Source: Amphiduros pacificus (lineage: Eukaryota > Annelida > Polychaeta > Phyllodocida > Hesionidae). Taken from it: a stretch of 64,000 nucleotides of DNA. The notes beneath the pieces are model-generated. The model saw only the letters and a list, made by a program, of their open reading frames with translations. It did not search any database and was not told the DNA's origin. The translations under genes and the position numbers were made by a program. Below, one piece after another: positions 25,701 to 36,300 of the stretch (position 1 is the first letter of the stretch; each line of letters opens with the position of its first letter). Where the stretch lies: positions 54,623,879 through 54,687,878 of the forward strand of contig OX439003.1 in the NCBI GenBank assembly GCA_949316495.1, in the 5' to 3' direction.

Positions 25701-27133
25701 GAATGAGCAAGCTGAGGCCAAGGGTCAAAGCTTGTCCCATAAACTCCAACTGGAAACCAAAATTACTTAATAAGGTTAAATGGTCACTGTGATAAATTTA
25801 ATGGATTGCTTCTGAAATAGTCATTATTTGAAATTTGGCCTTTTCCTCAGATATGCATGGCTTCTGATAATCTCAATTAGGACCTAGTTTTAATAGTTGG
25901 TACATATATAGAATTTTGTAATTTTTCATATTTACACTGTAGAAATGACTAGTGTCATTTTTCCCTTTATAACCTCATACCCTGTGCTAGAATTTTACAC
26001 ATGCATTTTGTTTGAAGGAAATTTTATGTTTTACTACTGTGCTGAACTATTAAATTTAATAAGAACAAATTAAGTGGTTGATTTGTGGATTAGAAATATA
26101 GATATTCTCCATTGATTTTGATATTGATATAATTACATCAAAGTGCTTAACACATTTGTTAATATAAAGGGACATTTTAGTAAGTCACCTTTTTGAAGAT
26201 GAAAAATAACAAACTAGTAATGATGATTAGGTAATGTTTTAAAGTTTTCCTGAACATGATTCCCACACCTATTTCCTTATCATTTCTGAAGCAGAGAAGT
26301 CATTTTTTTTAATTAAGAGGTAAAATTAGCATTTATAAAAAAAATTAAATCATTGAATATTTTTTACAAAGTAGGCTTTATACTTTTTGACCTGTATTTT
26401 TAACATATCAAATTACTGATTAGCAATAGAAAGCATATATTTTGGTCTTGTTATTTCTAATTTCTTGTTTGATGTTCTGAAAAAATTTCACCAGCTTTTC
26501 TCAGAAAATAAATCAGATAAAACAAACCCTTCTGCATAACTTTAAGAGAGAGAGAATGTATGCTATCTCAAAGTTGAAAAAGTGAAAAATATAGGTGTGG
26601 GGAAAATGTAATGGTATGAAGTAATACAACTCTGTTAACAATAATCTGTATAATATGCATGACATTCATTCTTTTTAACAAAGCATTTTACTAATGAACT
26701 AAAACTTGAATGCACAGATTGTTATATTAACAACACTTTTTCGCTAGATTTCCCATATTGAGAATCGCAGCAGATGATTTGAGAGTAAGTTGTGTGTGTT
26801 TGCAGAACGCTGCTGCGGCCCAGCTCGGGTCATCCTCTGTCCTCATCAGCTCTTCCTCAGCTTCCGGGGCAGGTGGCACGTCCACGCTCGGGAGCTGGGG
26901 GCGCCACCGACATCAAAACTCACACTGAGGCTCAGACGGCAACCAAGCCTGCCCAACGTGCTGCGAGGAGAGTCACTGGTGCCAGAAAAAATCCTCATTC
27001 CAACAGTGCTATTAATATCAGCAGGAAAAATACAAATAGAAAAAATGCAGCTGACTCAACTGGGAGTGATGATGACGACGATGATGATGATGACGATGAT
27101 TCAAGTGATGGAAGCGGATCAACCACAAACTGA
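7269..27133 (+). CDS. CSTPP1: Centriolar satellite-associated tubulin polyglutamylase complex regulator 1
   Basis: Nine coding exons join in frame to 388 residues: 7269-7317, 10879-10981, 13171-13301, 13399-13483, 13846-13931, 15046-15265, 20220-20329, 20499-20553, 26806-27133. The product matches vertebrate C11orf49/CSTPP1 along its length. Key matches are YIEDAV near residue 25, ATPHNRASF in exon 3, LLCPDFPFQ in exon 4, ILMDDAMDCLISFSDFLFA in exon 5 and RVTFYGFLMAL in exon 7. In vertebrates the protein sits at centriolar satellites, binds the tubulin polyglutamylase complex and controls microtubule polyglutamylation. The C-terminus here is low-complexity with a run of 11 aspartates before SSDGSGSTTN; the human protein also ends acidic. 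All introns are GT-AG except intron 7 (donor GC at 20330). The start is supported by an in-frame upstream stop. The last exon is the least certain; an alternative terminal exon is listed at 25466-25517. The human protein is somewhat shorter (about 330 residues). Confidence 0.86.
8281..8372. repeat. 46-bp unit, two tandem copies
   Basis: TGTCACACCTGCAG and the 32 bases after it are repeated once with a single difference (copies begin at 8281 and 8327). This is a recent tandem duplication in intron 1. Confidence 0.85.
10130..10517. repeat. 21-bp minisatellite
   Basis: About 18 copies of a 21-bp unit (GATTGATGCTTAATTGTGCTA in the main variant; other copies carry GTTA or GACTGATG). Variants are clustered in blocks: GTTA copies come first, then GACTGATG copies, then GATTGATG copies. 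Because 21 is divisible by three the array reads open on both strands as repeated heptapeptides, which explains two open frames of about 180 codons that are not genes. Confidence 0.92.
11379..11397. repeat. Homopolymer of 19 G
   Basis: An uninterrupted run of 19 guanines in CSTPP1 intron 2. It could form a G-quadruplex in the nascent transcript, since G lies on the sense strand. Confidence 0.9.
11398..13170 (+). other. Rest of CSTPP1 intron 2
   Basis: No gene is seen. The sequence GATACTGACCGGTCAC occurs twice in tandem around 12641-12676. The acceptor ends TTTGCAG at 13170. Confidence 0.6.
13648..13696. repeat. (TA)n microsatellite
   Basis: About 24 TA dinucleotides in CSTPP1 intron 4, between exons 4 and 5. 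Confidence 0.9.
13932..15045 (+). other. CSTPP1 intron 5
   Basis: An 1.1-kb intron from GTGAGC to the acceptor ending GATAG. The plus-strand open frame near 14087-14302 overlaps no recognisable domain. Nothing else is seen. Confidence 0.6.
15266..16797 (+). other. CSTPP1 intron 6, proximal part
   Basis: AT-rich intron sequence with no recognisable exon or repeat up to the start of the large array. Confidence 0.6.
16798..18768. repeat. Two-kilobase GT-rich complex minisatellite
   Basis: A continuous array in CSTPP1 intron 6 built from two alternating modules: a 33-39-bp unit containing GGTTTGGCCGGCAGCGTGGT plus a variable number of GATGAT triplets, and a shorter GGTGGTGATGATGGTGGGAT spacer unit. 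Length changes are almost always in steps of 3 bp. As a result the minus strand is open in two frames for nearly the whole array (685 and 692 codons, rich in HHHHHH, PAKPS and PNHP), and the plus strand has shorter open stretches. There is no splice context, and the same array being open in two frames argues that it is not protein-coding. The plus (transcribed-sense) strand is G-rich and C-poor. Confidence 0.93.
18769..20219 (+). other. CSTPP1 intron 6, distal part
   Basis: Non-coding intron sequence ending at the acceptor TATTTTCAG (20219). No feature is recognised. Confidence 0.6.
23513..23648. repeat. 24-bp minisatellite
   Basis: Nearly six copies of a 24-bp unit (CTGTAACTTAGCAACKATGA plus four bases), copies starting at 23513, 23537 and so on. 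It reads open as repeated CNLATMNG because the period is divisible by three. Confidence 0.9.
24370..24965. repeat. 30-bp minisatellite with diverged edges
   Basis: About 19 copies of a 30-bp unit built on TTTGGCCATGATGCTAGTGT followed by GCATGGCATA. The core (24470-24660) alternates GCATGGCATA and GCATGGTATA copies, which gives a 60-bp higher-order pattern. Edge copies are more diverged (CATGACTCCAGTATGCATAC variants around 24855-24925). The period gives open frames in several phases on both strands; none is a gene. Confidence 0.92.
25466..25517 (+). CDS. CSTPP1: Possible alternative terminal exon of CSTPP1
   Basis: After a pyrimidine-rich tract (about 25430-25455) an AG at 25464-25465 would open a short GC-richer exon. 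It joins in phase with exon 8 (which ends TC) and encodes SGASRYEAYLLHCSARR before a TGA at 25515. The base composition is clearly unlike the surrounding AT-rich intron. If used, it would give a CSTPP1 isoform lacking the acidic tail. No isoform is known to me that confirms this. Confidence 0.3.
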
Positions 27134-28270
27134 AAACAACATTTCTTAGATTTCATGAATATCACGCATCACAAAATAATATTTGACAGAAAAACAGTCA
27201 AACAATCAAAATGTTCAACATATGAATATTTTTTCCATTCTACTGTCTTACGTTTCTGCAAGTAATTATCAAAAAAAATTTTAATCACATTGTTACCACT
27301 TTTTTTGGTATTTTTTTGGCTCTCTTCTTTGTGCTTATATAATGCAATGAGAGAAGAAGTTGTCCTTTAAATATTTCTGTTATTGGAATATATTTATACA
27401 TGAGCAATCAGACACCTCATAATTAGTCAAGCAACTATTGACATTTATATTTAATGAATCAGTAGTAATAAATGAACGCTAAGAAATAGATTTTTCAGTA
27501 GATATATGTAGATATATATAGATTTACATTTTTCTTATATATTGCTCTTGTTGATCAGTTTATTGTGTTTTGTTTAAGATTACTGTGATGGTTTCTATAT
27601 TTATACAAATATATTCAATTATTTTGTTCAATTAGGATAGTTATGTGAAATTTCATTGCAAAATTATGTATACAATGATTTGAAAAATATGTGTCAGGCT
27701 GATTTAGTTGGCAGATGTACAGATGAGAACTGAGTAGAACTTACAAAGTGTTTGTGGCAAATGTTATGAATATGAATCTTGAAATATCGAGTCACATTTG
27801 ATGATTTTAATGTGGGAAATAAATCCAATGTTGAAATACTTACTGGGGAATGGACATTTAGTTGTGTTTTTGTTGCTAAGAATTTAGTATTTCAAAATTA
27901 GAAATGAAAATGCAAATTTTGAACCTTAGGTACATTGCCTGTATTCTGCTGAGCATGCATATCCATAATATAAATCAGTGGGGGAATGAAGTTCTCCATC
28001 CTTCCTTTTATTAACTGTTCCTCGTCAGCTCCATGACTAGATCTCATGAATTGTTGATGTGTTTACTTCTGTAAATTAAATTTACATTTTATTCTGATTA
28101 TTCCTTTTTTATTGGGTGAAAGAATATTACTTCATTGTATGTTTCTTGCCGCTAAGTTGTCTTATACACACTATTACATCACAGGGTCTTTATGATTCTG
28201 CAGGATTGTATGTGGCTTGCATCTCAGTTATGACATGTATATCATCAATAAAATATAGTTCACCGTATAC
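27134..28270 (+). other. CSTPP1 3' UTR and polyadenylation signal
   Basis: After the TGA at 27131 the sequence is AT-rich and non-coding. AATAAA at 28247-28252 is followed by a T-rich stretch about 20 bases later, a plausible poly(A) site that would give a 3' UTR of about 1.1 kb. Earlier, weaker AATAAA-like sites also exist (for example 27820). Confidence 0.5.
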
Positions 28271-29469
28271 CTTATAAGTTTTGTTTTCTTCCAATTGTCC
28301 ATATATTATCATATCTTACTAATTAAGACAAAGGGTTAAAAGAAATAATTTGGAAATTTACTTTAATATTTCATTAATTTAGATGCTAAATGGGGGTTCC
28401 TGCATTTCTTTTTACATTAAATAAATTGTTCCATGAATGGAAATCAGTAAAGAACAATGCAGGGAATAAAAATATATTTTGGGATTGTTTTTTATTTCTG
28501 GATATCTTCCAATATAACAAGTGAAAAGAAGTGCTTATTTTCTGCATTTCTTCAAAAAAGTTTTCATATCAACTGGTCTGCAGCTGTGCCACCTGTAACT
28601 CCTATTTTGTATACAGCTCTTAAAGCAGAAATATATGTTATAATATAGACTATATTATAACATACTGAGATGATGAGCGCTAATATGTACATGACAGTTA
28701 TTTATGTAGATGCATACGATTCATACTCTGATGATCTTAGTTTCTGAGCAGGTTTACAAACTGCTGAAAGAAGGAAATGTGCACGGTTCGGAGCACCACC
28801 ATCCCAAACTCTCTGCACGTGCTTGTCAATGACATCTATGATTTATGGCAACTTAAGAATGAAGAGAAAATATAAATATTTTCAATAAGGAAACTATACA
28901 AATTCTTTTATAAAAAAAGACTTTCTTGTTATGAATTCTCCACTTACTGTAGCCATCCTGTCATAGAGCACTGATTTCTGCCAATTAAGTAAACAAATAT
29001 AGCAACTTGCAGCCTGATGGCAATGCACGTATAGTACAAAGGAGGTAACACCACACTGCCAGCTGGGCTGCTCTTGTCCAGCACTAATTGGTAGGTAATT
29101 GGATTAAAGTGGGGATGTTCCTCTATCTTATACTTTCTCTATGGTCATAGTATGCTTGATTCTGCCCTCATTTCCAGAAACAATGCCAAAGCTATGAATT
29201 CGCCCATTTCCTGTTGAAAAATCTGTTGTATTCAGTCAAGATTGGATTCAAATCAAACTTATTTGACAAGCTCCAACGTTCATTGGAATTTATTATCCTG
29301 GTTCGTTACCAAAAGTTCCAACTTTTTACACCCAAGGGTTTCCATATCAAATTTCGTCTGCAAACACACTTTATACAGTCGCGCGACCGTTTTCTTTTTT
29401 TAAACGTCGCTGTAAGAAGTGTGGTCTGCAACCGGAACTAGATTTTTATAGATGGCGCTGCACGCGCAA
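28271..29469. other. Intergenic between CSTPP1 and kinesin-8
   Basis: About 1.2 kb with no recognised gene or repeat. Short plus-strand open frames at 28457-28648 and 29214-29441 show no family features. Confidence 0.5.
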
Positions 29470-29523
29470 GTGACCAATCAGCATCGATGTTATACGCAAC
29501 GTTGGAAATTCAAACTTGTGTTG
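29470..29523 (+). promoter_or_regulatory. Putative kinesin-8 promoter and non-coding first exon
   Basis: A CCAAT box in TGACCAATCAGC (CCAAT at 29474-29478) lies about 31 bp upstream of TTCAAA (29509-29514), the inverse of the TTTGAA cell-cycle homology element. A consensus donor, GTAAGT, follows at 29524, and an acceptor (TATTCTAG) ends at 30262, so the 5' UTR is probably spliced from about 29500-29523 to 30263. The CCAAT plus CHR arrangement is typical of vertebrate G2/M genes; the assignment here is inference. Confidence 0.4.
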
Positions 29524-30314
29524 GTAAGTTGGGATTTAAATTTTCATTATCAAAATCGATGTATAATTTAGTAGAAAGTCATTAAAATTTAGTTTTGGTG
29601 AGGTTATGAACTTTCGATACATAATGTACATGACAAAATGAAAAGAATTCCTCTGTAGCCTGTGAACTACCCAAAATAATGTGAAATTGGCCGACGGTCG
29701 TTGCACTTGAAAAATTACTCGAGTATAATTCATGAATTTGTTGTCTTCACTTCAGTCTTTACTTTAGTCCAGGCTTTAGCATACAACAACGGCCTGAGAC
29801 AAAGTGCTGATCTGTGTCAGAGTAATTCGCGTTTGCAAGGTTGATGTGCTCATTTCTCTCTTTCTCAGTTTTTCAAAAAAAAAACAAACAAACAATAAAA
29901 ACATGAAGATGGGAGAGGTTACTGTAAATACTGACACTAGACTGACTAGTGCTGATGAGGAACCAGAATTTTGTGTCTCCTTCAATTATCAATATCACTG
30001 GCATATTACAATATTACCTACATTACATTTTGAAGTGTTCATGATCATGTTCGTGAAAGGTCTCACCCAAATATACTTATAATGATAGAAATTTGCTGAC
30101 AAAATTAATTTCAAGTTTAACTGTTAAAGCTGTGGTAACATTCTTTTGTTGTTAAAACAAAGCTGTGAACAATAATCCAAGCCGAGAAAAACTAAAATGT
30201 ATTTGATTGTGATCAAGATGACAGGTACAATGATTTTTAATATGTACATTTATATATTCTAGGCTTCCTTTAAATGGACTTCTTTAACTGAGCGCAAAAA
30301 CACAGGAAGAGAAA

Positions 30315-33300
30315 ATGACCATTTATAAGGCTGGTCGTATCAGCCAGGTTGGGATGGAGGCCAACAATTCCAAGGAGAGCAATGTAAAAGTGGTGGTCAG
30401 GGTACGGCCAGAAAACAAACAAGAGCAAGATGGTGGTTATAAAATAGTGGTTCGTCCAATGGATGAGTACATGTTGGTATTTGACCCGAAGGAACAAGGT
30501 TCTCCCGATTTCTACCATGGTCGCCGCAGGAAGGGTAGAAATATGCTGAAGAAGGCAAATAAAGACATCCGCTTTGCTTTTGATCAAGTTTTTGATCATA
30601 ACACCACAAATGAAGAAGTGTATGAGAACACTACAAAAGGAATTCTGGATGGCCTCATAGATGGATACAACTGTTCAGGTGAGTTGTTCAAAATGCTTTG
30701 CAAAGAATATATGTGACAGATATAAATAAAATATTCCTTAATATCAAGACAGATGTGGATATGTGTCAGCTCAAACTACCTTTGTATGATATATGTGAAA
30801 GAATAAGATAATATTCCTAAGATGTGCTTTTAAATGTTATCCTACTTTATTCTACCCTGATTTCTGTTGTATATGATTGCAGTGTTTGCCTATGGTGCCA
30901 CTGGGGCAGGCAAAACATTCTCCATGCTTGGTACTTCCACGAAACCTGGGGTCATATTCCTCACAATGATGGATCTCTACTCTCGCATTGAAGACATGAA
31001 AAATGAAAAGACCTGTGAGATTGCTGTCTCTTATCTTGAGGTATGTATATCACAGGCTGAGAACTGAAAAAAACCTTTAACAGGACTCACAGCAATGATA
31101 TAATGCAATTATACTATTAATCATTTTTACTAATTGATAATTGGGCTCGGCCAAGCGATAACGGAGGGACAGTATCACTGAACAGCATAACATAAATGTA
31201 TTTATTCCAGAAATACAAAATTATTAGAAATACTTAATTATTGTTTTTGACAAAGCCCACTGAACATTACAATATGCCAAAGTATTGAGGATCATAATGT
31301 AACAGTTTATGTATGGTATCAATATTTGTTTTCTGTAACGGAGGGACACTTTTGAACAGCAGCTTTGGAGTCATGTAGCAAGATGGGCTTAACATAAAGT
31401 TCTTATGAATATTCTTAAAAATCACTATATCATATATCATCTACACATACCTAAGTAGTAAATACCAAAATATCAAGTTTATAACCTTAACACTGTTTTA
31501 TTTATTAAAGAAATATTGTTGTAACGGAGGGACAACAGAAAATAGTAACGGAGGGACACAAATGTTCAGCTGTAATTTTGTCAACAAGTAACTTCTGTAG
31601 CAAACTGTACATGTACTATTTAGGTGCTAAATCTTTATGAACTTGACAGAATAAATTTACAGAATAAATTGAATGAAATAACATAAGTAACAAAGACCAA
31701 ATACACACCACAAATGACAACTGGGTACTAAGGATGGATTATGGTCAAAATAACCATGTGACAAAGGTGACCGTGGTACTGAACTGCCACATTAGACAGA
31801 ATTTTGACATTTTATGAATCTAAATTATCCACAAGTGTAAATTATCTACAAGTTGGAGAAAATATGAGTTTAACAATGCTTAGAAATGCATACTATTTAT
31901 GTTTTTGAAGACTAAGACTTAAAATGGACGCCAAGCTTTAAAGGTTATGCTAATGTCCAGGCCTGAGTGAAAAGTGAAAATATTAACAGAAAGATATGAC
32001 GGACATGAGGTATTATGACGGCAGAAAGTAGCTGAATAAGATTAAGATTGGCAGCTATGTTCAGGTTTTAGATAAGAGGAGGGAATATATAGCTATCAAA
32101 TGAAATGCACATGCACTTGGTCCAGCGGTCCACTTCGTATCATGGTCATTTTGACCATGGTCATTTTGGTCATCATAAGGATGACACACAGAACTCATTC
32201 CATTGCATCATCATGTTCTTAGCCTTGTGTTATCCTAACTGTAAGCCAGGAACACTGCATTATCCCTAAGAATGGATTTGTTAGGTAAATTAGACACTTT
32301 GACAAGATCAAACGGTTACATAGTGTCACAAAGAATCACACCTATCACACAGCAATTGTGTTGTCTCTGATGGGACAGCTTGTGTACCCAGTGCAGGTCA
32401 GCTGGTGGCTTTCTTCCTCTGACTAAAGTACCAATGCAAACAAATATGATTTTTTTGCCATAAACCCAGACAGTATTGAAAACCAGTGTTTATAATACAT
32501 GAGTATGTAGACAGGGAAATAGAATTATGTATCAATGACCATGTTGATTGATACACGAGTATAAACATGAAGTGTCTATTGTCTCCCAGGTGACAGACCA
32601 CATATTAGCCAACCAATACATGTTTAACCAAATAAATTGTTTGTGTCCATTTCCACTTGACATAAACCACTTTAAGAAATAAAAATTTCTGGCAAATAAC
32701 TGAAATAATAACAACTTGCATGAACCTGAACATTTGTCCCTCCGTTACTAGTAACGGAGGGACAGGTTTTCTTCATTTAAAATCAACCAAAAATTAAATG
32801 AGTTTCATAAAGCATACAGAAGGTTATGATACTTCACTATAAGCACCTTACTTCTAGAAAGTTTCACATTCCTTGTGATATGCATTGTAGCATGAAGTAA
32901 AAATTTCAATATTTTTTGTAACGGAGGGACATGTAACGGAGGGACAAATTCATATTTTAAAGTTTTTCCCCAAAAACATCTTTAGACTTGTGTGCCAAGA
33001 ATTTGACTTTAAATAATGATAACATAGCATCTCAACTTTATTAAAGTCCCATTTCCACTACTTTGCATGTGATTTCTAATAAAATACACCATATTTTCTA
33101 AATTGATAGAAAAACGACGACAGACAGAAAAATGAACGAACAAAATAGGGTCTAAAACAAATTGTGATTATTTCGCAACCAATAAGGGCAGAGAAAAAAA
33201 TAAAACAGTTTCAGAAACTACAGTTTTTAGTTTATAAGGTACAATTTAAAAGAAGCACATATTTTGAGTTTCACTTTTTCATATTAATGTTCACTTCCCC

Positions 33301-36300
33301 TTGGCTGAGCCCAATTATAAAATTTAAAAGGAAACAAAATTTAGGGAAAGTTAGACTTGCAATACTCTCTTGATGGTCTTCACAGAACATCTGTGTATTA
33401 TTTTTGATATGTATTTCTTAAAATATTTGTACATTGGTTTACAGGTATACAATGAGCAAATTCTGGACTTGCTTCTCCCAAAGGGCTACCTGCCAGTGAG
33501 GGAAGATCCCCAGAAAGGAGTCATCATCAGCGGCCTCTCCCTCCACAAGGTGGCACACTTAGTCTTTAGATTATAAACAGATAAGAAAGAATATATATAG
33601 TACTCATATGAGTTGCATTGGTTTTGTTTTGAGATGCATTGATGATATTGCAAATTTATTATAACAGAGTTTGATTTCTTATTGATTCAGCCAGCTGACG
33701 CGCGTGAATTGTTGCACATGTTAGAATTTGGCAATCAGAACAGAACTCAGCACCCCACAGATGCCAATAAAGAGTCGTCAAGGTCACATGCAGTATTCCA
33801 GGTAAGGCTACAATATTTTTGTATTCCGGAGAAAGGTAATCTTGAAAAAAGTTTAACATGAAAGGATTTGCAAAAAAAGAGGGGTTGTAAACAAATGTAG
33901 AATTAATCATAAAGAAAAAAAAATCTTGAAAAAATCTTGAAAAATAAGATTGCAATGATTTGATTTTTGTTCTCTTTTATTGCTTAGAAGTCTGTAATAA
34001 AGCACTTTAATACTTGCCACAGGTGTTTGTGCGTCAACGGGACAGGACGAGTAATCTGTCAGCAGATGTGCGGGTTGCAAAGATGTCACTAATAGACTTA
34101 GCAGGATCTGAGCGGGCCACTGTCACCACTAATAGAGGTGCCAGGTTCAGGGAAGGAGCCAATATCAACAAGTCATTACTAGCGCTAGGGAACTGCATCA
34201 ATGCACTGGCCAGTGGCAAGGTACTGGGCTGCAAATTTGTCTCTCAGAAACCGTAATTCTGAAAAAGTGTAAATTTTTCCATATTTTATAAACATTAAAG
34301 TAATTGAAGTTTTATTGAGGATACCATACATTAGATATATACCAATAAATGAATGATTTAGAAACCTACTAGTAGTGAATTATGCAGAATCAATATGAAG
34401 GAATATCCATTTTGTTATCTTATTTCAGAGTAAGTCCTATGTTCCATACAGAAATAGCAAGCTTACCCGTCTGCTGAAGGACTCTTTGGGAGGAAACTGT
34501 CGCACAGTTATGATTGCTGCTGTCAGGTAAATACTCAGTCAAACATTCAAAGAAAACAGATTAGGTACATCACATATCAGATAGACTTGCTTCTGTTGAT
34601 TGGAGGAGCCCCAATAGTCGTATTTAAATTGATTCTAATAATTAATCGATTTATCATTTATAATGTCAAAAAAATGGGTTAAACCTGTTGGGCATAAGCA
34701 AGTTTTTCATTTAAACTTTCATAGTATTTGTCCATTTGCTCTAATGCCATTTACAAGAGAGATATTTTCCGTAAATTCTACCACTGAATTAGGTGGTTGC
34801 TGATTAGATTCCTTATCCTAGGTCAGAAAAATAAAGAGTTATATCTCACCAATTTATGTTTGAAATATAGTTACAGAGGGGGGTAATTTTTTTTTCAATA
34901 GAAATTCATAAGCACAAGCATTTTATGTTTTCAATACATATTTCCTGATTATATTTTTTGACCTTGGAAATCTTATTCTGGAATTCGATTGAGGAAATGA
35001 AAGTATATCTTATTGATTAAATGCTTATTTCAGTCCATCATCCATGTCTTATGAGGAAATGAAAATATATCTTATTGATTAAATGCTTATTTCAGTCCAT
35101 CAGCCATGTCTTATGAGGATACTTACAACACCCTGAAGTATGCAGACAGAACTAAGAACATCAAGTCAAGTGTGAGTCAGGTCTTACTATATTTCCCACT
35201 CCAATGCTAACAGATATACATGGTTTTATGAGATTAATTATTCTTAACTTTCATCTTGTTTTAGTATGTTATGTTCTACAACAAAGCAGGAATAGATTAA
35301 AGCTTCCTGTCTCATTTATGTAATGTTTTTGAACCTTAGGTAATATTATGTCCAATTCAGTCTTCATTGGTATATTTACAAAACATAAATCTTGCCATTT
35401 CAGTTGAAGAGAAATGTTCTGAGTGTAGATTTCCATGTGACACAATATGCAAAAATTGTACAGGATTTGAGGAAAGAGGTAATGTTAAATTTATCAATGA
35501 TTGTGATGTGTTTTATTCAAAGTAAAACTGTAAAGTAAAATGTGAGACAATAGTACATTTATAACTCTGAATTCTTGTAAAAAAAAAAAAGGCAAGGATT
35601 TCTGAACGACTATTACAGTCGCTACGCAGCGAATAACTCTGAATTCCCAGTTTGCATACATTTTCTACAAATTAAATGGATGCATTTCAAATGCATGGGA
35701 TTAAATAATGTATGTTGCTGTACAGGTGACAGAGTTGAAGATAAAGCTGACCCAGTTTGAGGAGGGGACAGTAGTGAGTAACCGGCGACTGAGTATCGGA
35801 GCCGATATGGCATTCAAAGAAGAAATCACAAGGTGAGCAGACTGCCTGCACACTTACTCCAGGCATAGGCCTCTCATGATCCTTTTATTTTTATTATCAA
35901 GAGATTTGACAGACCATATAACAGTTAAAGAATTACGAATGTTCGAAAGAAACTGTATATTTCTGGGATACAGCAGACATGCCCTTTAAGAATTAGTTAA
36001 TTTGCTGGTCTTTACTAAATATCTGTTTGATATGGTTCAGAATTCAGAGCAGTTTACACAGTGTGTTTGGAGATCGCATTAGCATACGCAAGGAGATTAT
36101 GGAGTTGGAAGGATCAGAACGTGACCTGGGCTTCAAGATTTACCGCAAGGAGCTATCAATCTCTCGCATTAATACCGTTATATCAGATTCTGTGGCCCAG
36201 GAAAAGGTTAGTATCTCTTAGTAAAAATGTTATTTATTCAAAAATAATTTTTGTATCATAAATTCTAAATTTGTCTGGGAAGTTTTTCTATATATATGCA

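Larger units (their letters stand above)
20554..26805 (+). other. CSTPP1 intron 8
   Basis: A 6.3-kb AT-rich intron with two minisatellites (23513-23648 and 24370-24965) and a candidate alternative terminal exon at 25466-25517. The stretch 20554-23512 shows nothing but AT-rich sequence and short homopolymers. Open frames at 23412-23922 and 25090-25419 lack domains. Confidence 0.6.
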
